This document shows positions 15,857 to 23,286 of a stretch of 42,893 nt of DNA, piece after piece (the first letter of the stretch is position 1; each line of letters begins with the position of its first letter). This DNA comes from Brevundimonas sp. Lineage in GTDB: Bacteria > Pseudomonadota > Alphaproteobacteria > Caulobacterales > Caulobacteraceae. The stretch is from positions 1 to 42,893 of the forward strand of contig JALAGW010000174.1 of assembly GCA_022712235.1 (NCBI GenBank), in the 5' to 3' direction. The notes below the pieces were generated by a model. It was not told the DNA's origin. It saw only the letters and a program-made list of their open reading frames with translations, and ran no database searches. Both the position numbers and the translations under genes were made by a program.

Positions 15857-16684
15857 ATGATCTCTCAGGATGTTCCGCCCGCACCGCCCGCCGCCGTCGC
15901 GCCCGTTCCCTGGGACCTGACAGTCGGCATGATCAACGCCACGGTGCAGTTGGATCAGCCCTTGAATGAGAGTTCGCGCAAGGTCGGCACCGGCTTTCTG
16001 ATCTCGGCGCCTCGCCCCGACGGCACGCCTCGGGTCGTGCTTGTGACGGCGGCGCACGTTTTCAACGTCATGCCGAACGGGGAGGCGCGCATCGGCTGGC
16101 GCACCGCCGAGGCGGACGGCGCCTGGAAGTTCTCGCCGGCGAACCTGACGATCCGCGACTCCGATGGAACGCCGCTGTGGACCCAGCATCCCGAGCGTGA
16201 CGTGGCGGTCATGGAGATCACCGCCCCCGACGCCTTCGCCCGCGCCGCCATCCCGATGGGCTGGTTGGCGGACGACACGACCTTTGACCGCTGGCGCGTG
16301 GGCCCCGGCGATGAACTGATGGCCCTGGGCTATCCGCATGGCCTGTCGGCGAACAAGGCCGGCTTCCCCATCCTGCGCCTGGGCCGCATCAGTTCCTGGC
16401 CGCTGACACCGATCCGACACTTCCCCATCTTCCTGCTGGACTTCGCCGTGTCCCAAGGAAACTCCGGCGGCCCGGTCTTCTGGACCCCCGCCGTCGACCG
16501 CCTGCCCGGCGCGCCGACGCCCGATCATCCCTATATCGCCGGCGTTCTGGTGCAGGAGGTTCAGGGCGGCGGCGAAGGCCTGGAACTGGGCGTCGTCGCC
16601 CACGCCCAGTATGTGCGCGAGGCGATCGCCTTGCTGGATCAGTCGACCACTGCGCCCGAAACGCAGTCGAACGCCGCGCAGTAG
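15857..16684 (+). CDS. Trypsin-like serine protease
   Basis: A 275-residue protein with the chymotrypsin-fold triad visible: His67 in VTAAHVF, Asp115 in HPERDVAVM and Ser203 in SQGNSGGPVF. It resembles stand-alone trypsin-like peptidase-2 domains and the protease half of DegP proteins, but there is no PDZ domain. No signal peptide is evident: the N-terminus is Pro/Ala-rich (DVPPAPPAAVAPVP). It may be cytosolic or its start may be misplaced; ATG 15929 (MINATVQL) is a later option. It is divergent from the oligopeptidase gene with 65 bases between starts. The last 46 bases overlap the convergent gene at 16639. Confidence 0.82.
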   Translation: MISQDVPPAPPAAVAPVPWDLTVGMINATVQLDQPLNESSRKVGTGFLISAPRPDGTPRVVLVTAAHVFNVMPNGEARIGWRTAEADGAWKFSPANLTIRDSDGTPLWTQHPERDVAVMEITAPDAFARAAIPMGWLADDTTFDRWRVGPGDELMALGYPHGLSANKAGFPILRLGRISSWPLTPIRHFPIFLLDFAVSQGNSGGPVFWTPAVDRLPGAPTPDHPYIAGVLVQEVQGGGEGLELGVVAHAQYVREAIALLDQSTTAPETQSNAAQ

Positions 16685-17355
16685 CGGCGGCGCATTTCGT
16701 TTCTGATCGGGGCAGGGTCTTCCGGGCTGGCCTGGGTGACCTGAGCGTACCAGACGTCCCAGCCGATCGGTTTTCGGGTCGGCAGATAGTCCAGGCCGTG
16801 CAGCGCCAGGACGCGAGCAGCTCCTGCGGCGTGCCAGGCTTTCTCGGCTTCGAGGTCGGGGTATAGCTCGGCCATCCAGTCGCGCAGGAGCGCCGCCTTT
16901 TCGGGCGGCATCTCGTCGACCTTCCAGTCACGGATCGAGCGTTCGGCCGCAGAGCGGCTGCCGTGATAGAAGCTGTCGGTAAAGGTCCGGGCGGCCTGGA
17001 CATGTTCCGGGCCGGGCTCGGGGCCCTCCCACGGTTGACGCAGGGGTTCGTCGCCTTCGGTCAGGACGTCGAAGGGCAGTTCGATCATGAAAGGGACGCC
17101 CGCGGGCTGGGCGACGCGCCCCCGGAACACGATCGCGAGGGCGGCTTGCTGAAAGCCCGCATCGGCCGGCTTGGCCGACACGGCCGCGCATCGGGCGAGG
17201 GCGCCGCTTTCGTTATTCACGCATTCAAGCGTGACGGTCCCGTTGATCCGCAAGTCCCTGGCCAGGGCCGGGTAGTCGGAACGTCTCACATCCGGCGGAG
17301 TCTCCCAGTGTGCGGGTTCGACCAGCAGAGCCAAGGTCGCCAGAAGCGTAATCAT
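16639..17355 (-). CDS. Secreted protein with N-terminal TonB-C-like domain
   Basis: A 238-residue protein of unknown role. The first 15 or so residues (MITLLATLALLVEPA) are a short hydrophobic signal-like stretch. Residues 22-95 (SDYPALARDLRINGTVTLEC...CAAVSAKPADAGFQQAALAIV) resemble the TonB C-terminal domain with two Cys that could form a disulfide. The C-terminal half is helical, rich in Trp and charged residues, and I do not recognise it. There is no N-terminal transmembrane/proline-rich spacer as in true TonB, so it is more likely a periplasmic protein that borrows the fold. It overlaps the convergent protease gene by 46 bases. Confidence 0.7.
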   Translation of the reverse strand: MITLLATLALLVEPAHWETPPDVRRSDYPALARDLRINGTVTLECVNNESGALARCAAVSAKPADAGFQQAALAIVFRGRVAQPAGVPFMIELPFDVLTEGDEPLRQPWEGPEPGPEHVQAARTFTDSFYHGSRSAAERSIRDWKVDEMPPEKAALLRDWMAELYPDLEAEKAWHAAGAARVLALHGLDYLPTRKPIGWDVWYAQVTQASPEDPAPIRNEMRRRYCAAFDCVSGAVVD

Positions 17356-17516
17356 GCGGTGAACTCCAGGCTATTCAGGGCTGGTGACGATTTCGGCCGT
17401 TGGCCCGCAATCGTAACGGGCGCAAAAGCGGCGACGCAGTTCGATCATCGGTTCGCGAGGGTGGAGCGCGCCATGCACAGACCCCGTCGCTGACGCTCCG
17501 TCTTCTCATGAGAACG

Positions 17517-17543
17517 CCTCCCGCGCGCAGGTTGCACGGGAGG
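17517..17543. terminator. Possible terminator hairpin downstream of the acyl-CoA dehydrogenase gene
   Basis: CCTCCCG (17517-17523) and CGGGAGG (17537-17543) form a 7-bp stem with a 13-base loop, about 30 bases past the acyl-CoA dehydrogenase stop. No clear T-run follows. The rest of the 217-base gap 17356-17572 shows nothing I can name. Confidence 0.3.
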
Positions 17544-17572
17544 TGTCGTGCGCTCAAACCATGGAACGGCGA

Positions 17573-19357
17573 TCAGCCCGCCAGCGCCTCGACCGTCAGC
17601 CCTTGCAGCAATTCCCCGCCCTGACCCACGGCGGCCAGACGGCTGGAGACGTGGCCCAGGACGTTGGCGGCGTAGAGTTCATAGAGGTCCAGCTTGCCCT
17701 GCAGCCAGACGGGGTCGCCGTTTCCGGCGTCCAGGCGCGCCTTAGCCGCCAAGGCGCCCTTGGCCAGCATCCAGCCGCCGACCACGTCGCCCATCAGTTT
17801 CAGATAGGCGTCGGCGCCGGCCAGAACGTCGGCGGCGCGCTCCGGGTCGGTCTTGGCGTCCAGCAACCACAGGGTAGCATCCTCGACCGCCTCGATCGCC
17901 GTGGCGAAGCGCTCGACGGGCTTGCCCGTATAGAGGCGGTCGATCTGGCCGAGGGTGGTCTTCATCTCGGCGATCAAAGCCTTGGCCGAGTCGCCACCGT
18001 CCATCGACAGCTTGCGACCGACCAGATCCATGGCCTGGATGCCGTTGGTGCCTTCGTAGATCGGAGTGATGCGGGCGTCGCGATAGTATTGGGCCGCGCC
18101 GGTCTCCTCGATGAAGCCCATGCCGCCGTGGACCTGGACGCCCAGCGAGGCGACCTCGCAGCCGACATCTGTGGACCAGGCCTTGGCGATGGGGGTGAAC
18201 AGGTCCTCGCGGCCCTTCCACAGCTTGCGCTCGGCCTCGGTCGCGGCGTGGCGCGCCAGGTCGGCGGCGACGCCGGTGGACAGGCAGATGGCGCGGGCGG
18301 CGGCGATCTTGGCCTTCATGACGCCCAGGGTGCGGCGCACGTCGGGGTGGTCGAAGATCGGGGCGTTCTTCTCGCCGGTCCAGATGCTGCGGCCCTGACG
18401 GCGTTCCAGCGCATAGGCCAGGGCGTGCTGATAGGCGCGCTCGGCCACGCCGACGCCCTCGACGCCGACGGCCAGACGGGCGGCGTTCATCATCACGAAC
18501 ATATGGGCCAGGCCCTCGTTCGGACGACCGACCAGCTCGGCGCGGGCGCCTTCATAGGCCATGACGCAGGTGGGCGAGGCGTGGATGCCCAGCTTGTGCT
18601 CGACCCCGACCGGGTGGAAGGCGTTGCGTTCGCCCAGCGAGCCGTCGGCGTTGACCGCGAACTTGGGCGTCAGGAACAGGCTGATGCCCTTCGGCCCAGC
18701 CGGGGCGTCGGGCAGGCGGGCCAGCACCAGGTGGACGATGTTGTCCGTGGCGTCGTGGTCGCCCCAGGTGATGAAGATCTTCTGGCCGTTCAGGGCATAG
18801 GTCCCGTCGCCGTTCGGCGTGGCCGTGGTGGTCAGGGCGCCGAGGTCGGACCCGGCGTGCGGCTCGGTCAGCACCATGGCGCCGGTCCATTCGCCGGTGA
18901 CCAGCTTGGGCAGATAGACGGCTTTCTGATGTTCGTCGCCGACCTGCTCCAGGGCCTCGATCGAGGCCAAGGACAGCATGGGGCAAAGGCCGAAGGCCAT
19001 GTTGGCGGCATGGACGGTCTCGTAGGCCGCCAGTTCCAGCGCCTTGGGCAGGGCCTGGCCGCCGGCCTCGACCGAGGCGGTCAGGCTGGTCCAGCCGCCT
19101 TCGGCGAACTGGCGGTAGGCGTCGACGAAACCGGGCGCGGCGGTGACGGCGCCGTTGGCGTATTTGGCGCCGGCGAGGTCGCCGGGACGGTTCAGCGGGG
19201 CCAGGACCTGTTCCGAGAACTGACCGGCGGCTTCCAGCACCGCGCCCATGACGTCGGCGTCATAGTCGGCGAAAGCGCCCGTGGCGGCGACCTGATTAAT
19301 GCCGGCGACGGCTTCCAGGGCGAAGGCGAGGTCACGGACGGGGGCGCGGTAGCTCAT
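17573..19357 (-). CDS. Acyl-CoA dehydrogenase (long, DmdC-like type)
   Basis: A 594-residue FAD flavoprotein that oxidises an acyl-CoA to the enoyl-CoA. The longer form has an N-terminal extension (SYRAPVRDLAFALEAVAGI) and a C-terminal extra domain, as in DmdC-like and broad-range acyl-CoA dehydrogenases. Seen: MVLTEPHAGSDLGALTTTA and KIFITWGDHD in the middle domain, QVHGGMGFIEETGAAQYYRD, and the catalytic-base motif IYEGTNGIQAMDLVGRK (Glu near 434). The start ATG 19357 has GGAGA six bases upstream. Substrate range is not readable; 3-methylmercaptopropionyl-CoA or medium/long chains are options. It is divergent from cytochrome b561 across 123 bases. Confidence 0.92.
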   Translation of the reverse strand: MSYRAPVRDLAFALEAVAGINQVAATGAFADYDADVMGAVLEAAGQFSEQVLAPLNRPGDLAGAKYANGAVTAAPGFVDAYRQFAEGGWTSLTASVEAGGQALPKALELAAYETVHAANMAFGLCPMLSLASIEALEQVGDEHQKAVYLPKLVTGEWTGAMVLTEPHAGSDLGALTTTATPNGDGTYALNGQKIFITWGDHDATDNIVHLVLARLPDAPAGPKGISLFLTPKFAVNADGSLGERNAFHPVGVEHKLGIHASPTCVMAYEGARAELVGRPNEGLAHMFVMMNAARLAVGVEGVGVAERAYQHALAYALERRQGRSIWTGEKNAPIFDHPDVRRTLGVMKAKIAAARAICLSTGVAADLARHAATEAERKLWKGREDLFTPIAKAWSTDVGCEVASLGVQVHGGMGFIEETGAAQYYRDARITPIYEGTNGIQAMDLVGRKLSMDGGDSAKALIAEMKTTLGQIDRLYTGKPVERFATAIEAVEDATLWLLDAKTDPERAADVLAGADAYLKLMGDVVGGWMLAKGALAAKARLDAGNGDPVWLQGKLDLYELYAANVLGHVSSRLAAVGQGGELLQGLTVEALAG

Positions 19358-19480
19358 GGCGGTCTCCAGAATCTTCAACATGCTTCTGACGCCCCAGCGG
19401 TCGCTGATGCAAGGGCGCTTGGACTTTGGTCGCGGTTCGCGCCACTCTCTGCCCCAGTGCCGTCGCGGAAGGAAAGAGCC

Positions 19481-20032
19481 TTGGCCGAGCCTCGAAATCG
19501 CTATTCGACCGTGTCGCTGATCCTGCACTGGGTCATTGCCGTGGCCGTGGTCGCTCAGGTGGCGCTGATCATGGCCCATGACGCGACCGAGGGGCCGCTG
19601 TCGCGCGAGTTCGTGCAGGTTCACAAGGCGGTCGGCCTGACCATCCTGGTCCTGACCCTGGGCCGAATCGGCTGGCGGCTGGCCAATCCGCTGATCGCCC
19701 TGCCGGTCGAGATGCCGAAGTGGGAGCGGGTTCTGGCGCGGACGACCCAGATCGCCTTCTATGTCGTGCTGCTGGCCATGCCGCTGACCGGGTGGCTGGC
19801 GTCGTCGGCGGGCGGACGCGAGATCAACTGGTTCGGCCTGTTCCAGTGGCCCCTGCTGCCGGTCGGCGGCGGGCGCGAGGCGGCGGGGCAGTTCATGGAT
19901 GTTCACGGCGCGATAGCGAAGCTATTGTATCTGCTGATCCTTCTGCACGTCGTCGGTGCGCTGAAGCACCAGTTCATCAACCGGGACAACATTCTACACC
20001 GCATGATCCCGCTGATCCCCCGTCGACCATGA
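19481..20032 (+). CDS. Cytochrome b561 family protein
   Basis: A di-heme inner-membrane cytochrome b of about 183 residues with four transmembrane helices (about 12-32, 50-70, 88-108, 145-165). Histidines in ILHWVIA, QVHKAVGL, DVHGAIAK and LLHVVGALKH are the likely heme ligands. It probably moves electrons between the quinone pool and a periplasmic acceptor; partner unknown. The start is TTG at 19481, chosen for GGAAGGA at 19467-19473; a GTG at 19511 would cut into the first helix. The open frame continues far upstream over the opposite-strand acyl-CoA dehydrogenase, but that part is only GC-driven. The stop overlaps the next gene by four bases (ATGA). Confidence 0.88.
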   Translation: MAEPRNRYSTVSLILHWVIAVAVVAQVALIMAHDATEGPLSREFVQVHKAVGLTILVLTLGRIGWRLANPLIALPVEMPKWERVLARTTQIAFYVVLLAMPLTGWLASSAGGREINWFGLFQWPLLPVGGGREAAGQFMDVHGAIAKLLYLLILLHVVGALKHQFINRDNILHRMIPLIPRRP

Positions 20033-20949
20033 AGGGCGACACCCCCGAAATCGCCGCCGAGGCGCTGAAGACCGGACGGCTGGTCATGCTGCCGACCGAG
20101 ACAGTCTACGGGCTGGCGGCCGACGCCTCCAACTCCCAGGCGGTCGCCCGCATCTTCGAGGCCAAGGGAAGACCGCGTTTCAACCCCCTGATCGCCCACG
20201 TCGCCAACGCCCTGGACGCCGAGATGGTCGCCGTCTTTGACGACCGCGCGCGGGCGCTGGCCGAGGCCTTCTGGCCCGGCCCACTGACCATCGTCGCGCC
20301 GGTGCGGGATCGCGAGCGGGTCTGCGATCTGGCGCGCGCTGGGCTGGACAGCGTGGCCGTGCGCGTTCCCGGTCATCCGCGCGCGCGCGCCGTGATCGCC
20401 GCCTTTGGCGGAGCCGTCGTGGCGCCCTCGGCCAATCGGGCGGGGCGACCCAGCCCGACGACCTTTGACGACGCGATGGAGGAAACCGGTCAGTCGGTCG
20501 GCGCCGCCGTGGATGGCGGAGCCTGCGCCATCGGCGTGGAAAGCACGGTCGTGTCGGTGCTGGACGGACAGGTCGCCTTGCTGCGCCCCGGTTCGGTGAC
20601 GCGCGAGGAGATCGAGGCGGTCGTCGGGCAGCTGGCCGAGAACGGACAGGGTCATCGTTCACCCGGCCGGCTGGCCCTGCACTATGCGCCCGACGCCCCG
20701 GTGCGGATCGAGGCCCAGACGGCGAACGACGGCGAAATCCTGCTGGGCTTTGGCCCCGGCGTCGGCGAGCCGCGCTGGAGTCTGAGCCCGACCGGCGACC
20801 TGCGCGAGGCGGCGGCCAATCTGTTCCGCCTGTTGCGCGAGGCGGACCGCACCAAGCCTGTCGGCATCGCCGTGTCGCCGATCCCGCACAAGGGACTGGG
20901 CGAGGCCATCAATGACCGGCTGCGTCGGGCGGCGGGGTTCATCGGCTGA
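20029..20949 (+). CDS. L-threonylcarbamoyladenylate synthase (Sua5/TsaC)
   Basis: It makes threonylcarbamoyl-AMP from Thr, bicarbonate and ATP, the first step of the t6A modification at position 37 of ANN-decoding tRNAs. The protein has 306 residues: a YrdC domain (about 8-195; LPTETVYGLAADA, KGRPRFNPLIAHV, SANRAGRPSPTT, GVESTVVSV) and a C-terminal Sua5 domain (about 200-306; RSPGRLALHYAP in the linker). It is thus the long Sua5 type, not the short TsaC type. The ATG at 20029 overlaps the cytochrome b561 stop, so it is translationally coupled to an apparently unrelated gene. Confidence 0.94.
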   Translation: MKGDTPEIAAEALKTGRLVMLPTETVYGLAADASNSQAVARIFEAKGRPRFNPLIAHVANALDAEMVAVFDDRARALAEAFWPGPLTIVAPVRDRERVCDLARAGLDSVAVRVPGHPRARAVIAAFGGAVVAPSANRAGRPSPTTFDDAMEETGQSVGAAVDGGACAIGVESTVVSVLDGQVALLRPGSVTREEIEAVVGQLAENGQGHRSPGRLALHYAPDAPVRIEAQTANDGEILLGFGPGVGEPRWSLSPTGDLREAAANLFRLLREADRTKPVGIAVSPIPHKGLGEAINDRLRRAAGFIG

Positions 20950-20994
20950 TTGCACTTGTACGGTGCGATGAAAAAAATAGTGCAATTGGTGCAA
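20949..20994. repeat. TTGCAC/GTGCAA inverted repeats after the Sua5 gene
   Basis: ATTGCACT (20949-20956) and AGTGCAAT (20979-20986) are perfect inverted repeats 22 bases apart; a third half-site GGTGCAA follows at 20988-20994. An A7 run lies between them. This could be an operator or a hairpin at the transcript end. Confidence 0.45.
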
Positions 20995-21251
20995 GCGGCG
21001 GAGGGCGGCGCGGCCGTCGTTATGGGATCGACGACGCGGCCGGGAGCGCGAGCTGAAACCGGGGTCCTGATGCGGACGGCGGCGAGCGGGGATGTCAAAG
21101 ACCGTCTGTAGATCTGCAGTCTGGCCCAACCTGTGACCCAGGCGCGCAAATGACGGAGCGGAACTGGCAATCCCTTGTTTTACAGGGGATTGGCGCGCTA
21201 AATTGTGATGGCGTGGAAGCGAAAGCGCGCATTCGGCGGCTGGGACGGCGG
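20950..21251. other. Convergent intergenic region of 302 bases with inverted repeats and a 47-codon frame
   Basis: It lies between the ends of the Sua5 gene and the patatin-like gene, so no promoter is required, yet it is unusually long for this window. It holds the TTGCAC repeats at its start, a 47-codon frame 20968-21111 (MKKIVQLVQAAEGG...), and a 7-bp inverted repeat CAATCCC/GGGATTG at about 21168-21192. The frame has no convincing Shine-Dalgarno, and I do not recognise its product. A degraded gene or a small RNA are both possible. Confidence 0.4.
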
Positions 21252-22280
21252 CTAGAGAAAGCGGGTCTTCAAGTCGACGCTGGAGATCTTGCCAACCTGG
21301 GGCGCGCAGGTTTCCAGCCATTGTTCAGCCGCTTGCCGTCCGCGCGACTTCAGGTCGTTGAGGAAGCTCCATTCCGTGTCGAACTTGGTCGACAGCGACA
21401 GGCTGCCTAGCCAGTCATCGACCTCGATGGCGTGCATGCGGATGGCGCGATGGCGGTCCTCGGTGCGGCTCAGTTTGCCTTCGGCGATCAGGTCCTGAAC
21501 AAAGGCGACGGCGCGCAGCTCGGCCACCAGAGGCGCGTTGAACAGGATCTCGTTCAGGCGATCCATGATCTCGCCCGCCTCACGCGGAGCTTCGTCGCGT
21601 ACGAAGGGGTTGAGCGGCAGCAGCAGGATGTCGTCCGGCGTGTCGGCGTAGAACAGCGGCCACAGCGCCGGATTGGCCAGATAGCCGCCGTCCCAATAAG
21701 GCTCGCCCTCGATCTCGACCGCCTGGAACAGGTGAGGCAGACAGGCCGAGGCCAGCAGGACGTCAGGGGTGATCTCGGGCGTTTTGAACAGGCGGGATCG
21801 CCCGGCGCGAACCGCCGTGGTCGAAACGATCAGCTGGATGTCGGAGCCCCGCACCGCGTTGAAGTCGACGGCGGTTTCCAGCACCCGCTTCAGCGGGTTC
21901 AGGTTGAAGGGGTTGAAGGCGTAGGGGCTCATGGACATGGCCAGGGTCTCGCCAGCCTTCCACATGGGCGTGTCCTTGAGCCAGCCGGGCGTCAGGGTCT
22001 TGGACCAGACGGCGCTGTCGCCGAAGACGTTACGGCCGCCGGACTGATTGACCTCGCGCCACAGCTTGTCCAACGCGGTACGCGCCTCCTCGGCGCCGCC
22101 CTGTTCCAGTCCGGTGATCAAGGCGGCCGCGTTCATCGCTCCCGCCGAGGCGGCGGTGACAGCGCGGATGTCGAGGATGTCGGCTTCCAGCAGCCGGTCC
22201 AGCACGCCCCACTGAAAAGCGCCGTGCGAACCGCCGCCCTGCAGCGCGAGGCAGATGGATTTGCGTTTCGATCCAGCCAC
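21252..22280 (-). CDS. Patatin-like phospholipase/esterase
   Basis: A 342-residue acyl hydrolase with a Ser-Asp dyad. Seen: the oxyanion loop GGGSHGAF (residues 15-22), the nucleophile in AASAGAM (Ser45; the first Gly of GxSxG is Ala) and DGG with Asp196 in YWDGGYLANP. No signal peptide, so it is likely cytosolic. Patatin-like proteins hydrolyse lipids, and some lie with genes for polyhydroxybutyrate use; here the upstream gene is 3-hydroxybutyrate dehydrogenase on the same strand, 143 bases away, with a palindromic element in between. A role in mobilising storage polyester or lipid is an inference. Confidence 0.88.
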   Translation of the reverse strand: MAGSKRKSICLALQGGGSHGAFQWGVLDRLLEADILDIRAVTAASAGAMNAAALITGLEQGGAEEARTALDKLWREVNQSGGRNVFGDSAVWSKTLTPGWLKDTPMWKAGETLAMSMSPYAFNPFNLNPLKRVLETAVDFNAVRGSDIQLIVSTTAVRAGRSRLFKTPEITPDVLLASACLPHLFQAVEIEGEPYWDGGYLANPALWPLFYADTPDDILLLPLNPFVRDEAPREAGEIMDRLNEILFNAPLVAELRAVAFVQDLIAEGKLSRTEDRHRAIRMHAIEVDDWLGSLSLSTKFDTEWSFLNDLKSRGRQAAEQWLETCAPQVGKISSVDLKTRFL

Positions 22281-22292
22281 TCAAAACCCTCC

Positions 22293-22402
22293 GTCATCCC
22301 GGCCGAAGCGTAGCGAAGAGCCGGGACCGCTAGAAGCGTCGTCGTCGGAACAGTCGTGTCTTGAGCGGTCCCGGATTACGACTGCGCCGTTTCCGGGGTG
22401 AT
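22293..22402. repeat. REP-like palindromic element
   Basis: The element opens with GTCATCCCGGCCGAAGCG and contains nested inverted repeats. CCGGGACCGCT (22321-22331) pairs perfectly with AGCGGTCCCGG (22364-22374); TCCCGGC (22297-22303) can pair with GCCGGGA (22320-22326); and the outer TCATCCCGG has a near match in CCGGGGTGA at the right end. This composition is typical of dispersed palindromic elements in alphaproteobacterial intergenic regions. It fills most of the gap between the dehydrogenase and patatin-like genes. I see only this one copy in the window. Confidence 0.65.
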
Positions 22403-22423
22403 GCTCGAAGGAGCCTTGGCGGC

Positions 22424-23221
22424 CTATTGCGCGGTCCAGCCGCCGTCGACTGAGTAATGCGACCCGTTGGCCGAGGCCCCGAGATCGGACACCAGATAGA
22501 GGAAGATGCCCGCCAGTTCGTCCGTGGTGACGAAGCGCTTGGTCGGCTGCGAGCCCAGGATGACGTTCTTCATTACGTCCTCCTTGCTCATGCCGCGCGT
22601 GCGGGCCTGATCCTCGATCTGCTTGGCGACGATCGGCGTCTCGACGAAGCCGGGGCAGATGGCGTTGCAGGTGATGTTCTGTTGGGCCAACTCCAGGGCC
22701 ACTGTCTTGGTGAAGCCGATGACCCCGTGCTTGGCGGCGACATAGGCCGACTTGAACGGGCTGGCGACCAGGCCGTGGGCCGAGGCGATATTGACGATGC
22801 GGCCGCGTCCCTGGGCCTTCATGATCGGGATCGCCGCCTTGGTGGCGTAGAAGGTCGAGGACAGGTTGATGGCGATGATCTTCTCCCACGCCTCGGCGGG
22901 GAAGTTCTCGACGGCTTCGACATGCTGGATGCCGGCGTTGTTGACCAGGATGTCGAGCCGGCCCAATTCGCGGTGCGCCGTGGCGACCATGTCAGTGATC
23001 TGGTCCGGCTGGGTCATGTCGGCCGGGTGGTAGAGGACGCGCACGCCGGTATCGGCGGCCAGATCGGCACGGGTCTGTTCGATGACCGCTGGATCACCCA
23101 GGCCGTTCAGCACCACGTCGCCGCCGCATAGGGCGACAGCGCGCGCCAGAGCCAGGCCGATGCCGGAGGTCGAGCCGGAGACGACGGCCACCTGGCCCTT
23201 GAGATCGTTCATGACGAACAT
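22424..23221 (-). CDS. bdhA: D-3-hydroxybutyrate dehydrogenase (SDR family)
   Basis: A short-chain dehydrogenase of 265 residues that interconverts 3-hydroxybutyrate and acetoacetate with NAD. Seen: the cofactor loop SGSTSGIG (15-22), NNAG (94-97) and the catalytic Ser147, Tyr160 and Lys164 (NIASAHG, SAYVAAK). The motifs IQHVEAVENFP, AICPGFVETPIVAKQI and the C-terminal SVDGGWTAQ match bacterial 3-hydroxybutyrate dehydrogenases closely. The start may be ATG 23221 or the in-frame ATG 23212 (MNDLKG); neither has a strong Shine-Dalgarno. It is the first gene before the patatin-like gene, and a CTGC-N3-GCAG palindrome lies 28 bases upstream. Confidence 0.92.
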   Translation of the reverse strand: MFVMNDLKGQVAVVSGSTSGIGLALARAVALCGGDVVLNGLGDPAVIEQTRADLAADTGVRVLYHPADMTQPDQITDMVATAHRELGRLDILVNNAGIQHVEAVENFPAEAWEKIIAINLSSTFYATKAAIPIMKAQGRGRIVNIASAHGLVASPFKSAYVAAKHGVIGFTKTVALELAQQNITCNAICPGFVETPIVAKQIEDQARTRGMSKEDVMKNVILGSQPTKRFVTTDELAGIFLYLVSDLGASANGSHYSVDGGWTAQ

Positions 23222-23247
23222 GCGGAGAGAACCCGTGAATTAGCTAT

Positions 23248-23260
23248 GCTGCAATGCAGC
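23248..23260. promoter_or_regulatory. PhaR-like palindrome upstream of bdhA
   Basis: GCTGCAATGCAGC is a perfect 6-bp inverted repeat around one base and contains CTGC-N3-GCAG (23249-23259). That pattern is the reported binding motif of the polyhydroxybutyrate regulator PhaR in Paracoccus and Rhodobacter. It lies 28 bases before the bdhA start, as expected for an operator. Confidence 0.5.
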
Positions 23261-23286
23261 CTAACCGCAGTCGTTCAATCTGGCGA

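Noticed and set aside
13620..15860. A 746-codon plus-strand open frame opposite the oligopeptidase gene
   Set aside because: Its product is Gly/Arg/Gln/His-rich with no recognisable family, and it is an exact shadow of a well-supported gene; long antisense frames are expected at this GC content.
17375..17557. A 60-codon minus-strand frame in the gap before the acyl-CoA dehydrogenase
   Set aside because: Arg-rich, no ribosome site and no recognisable family; most likely chance.
17543..19480. A long plus-strand frame joined to cytochrome b561 that would make an 829-residue protein
   Set aside because: The first 640 or so codons lie opposite the acyl-CoA dehydrogenase gene and code for low-complexity sequence; the true start is the TTG at 19481 with a good ribosome site.
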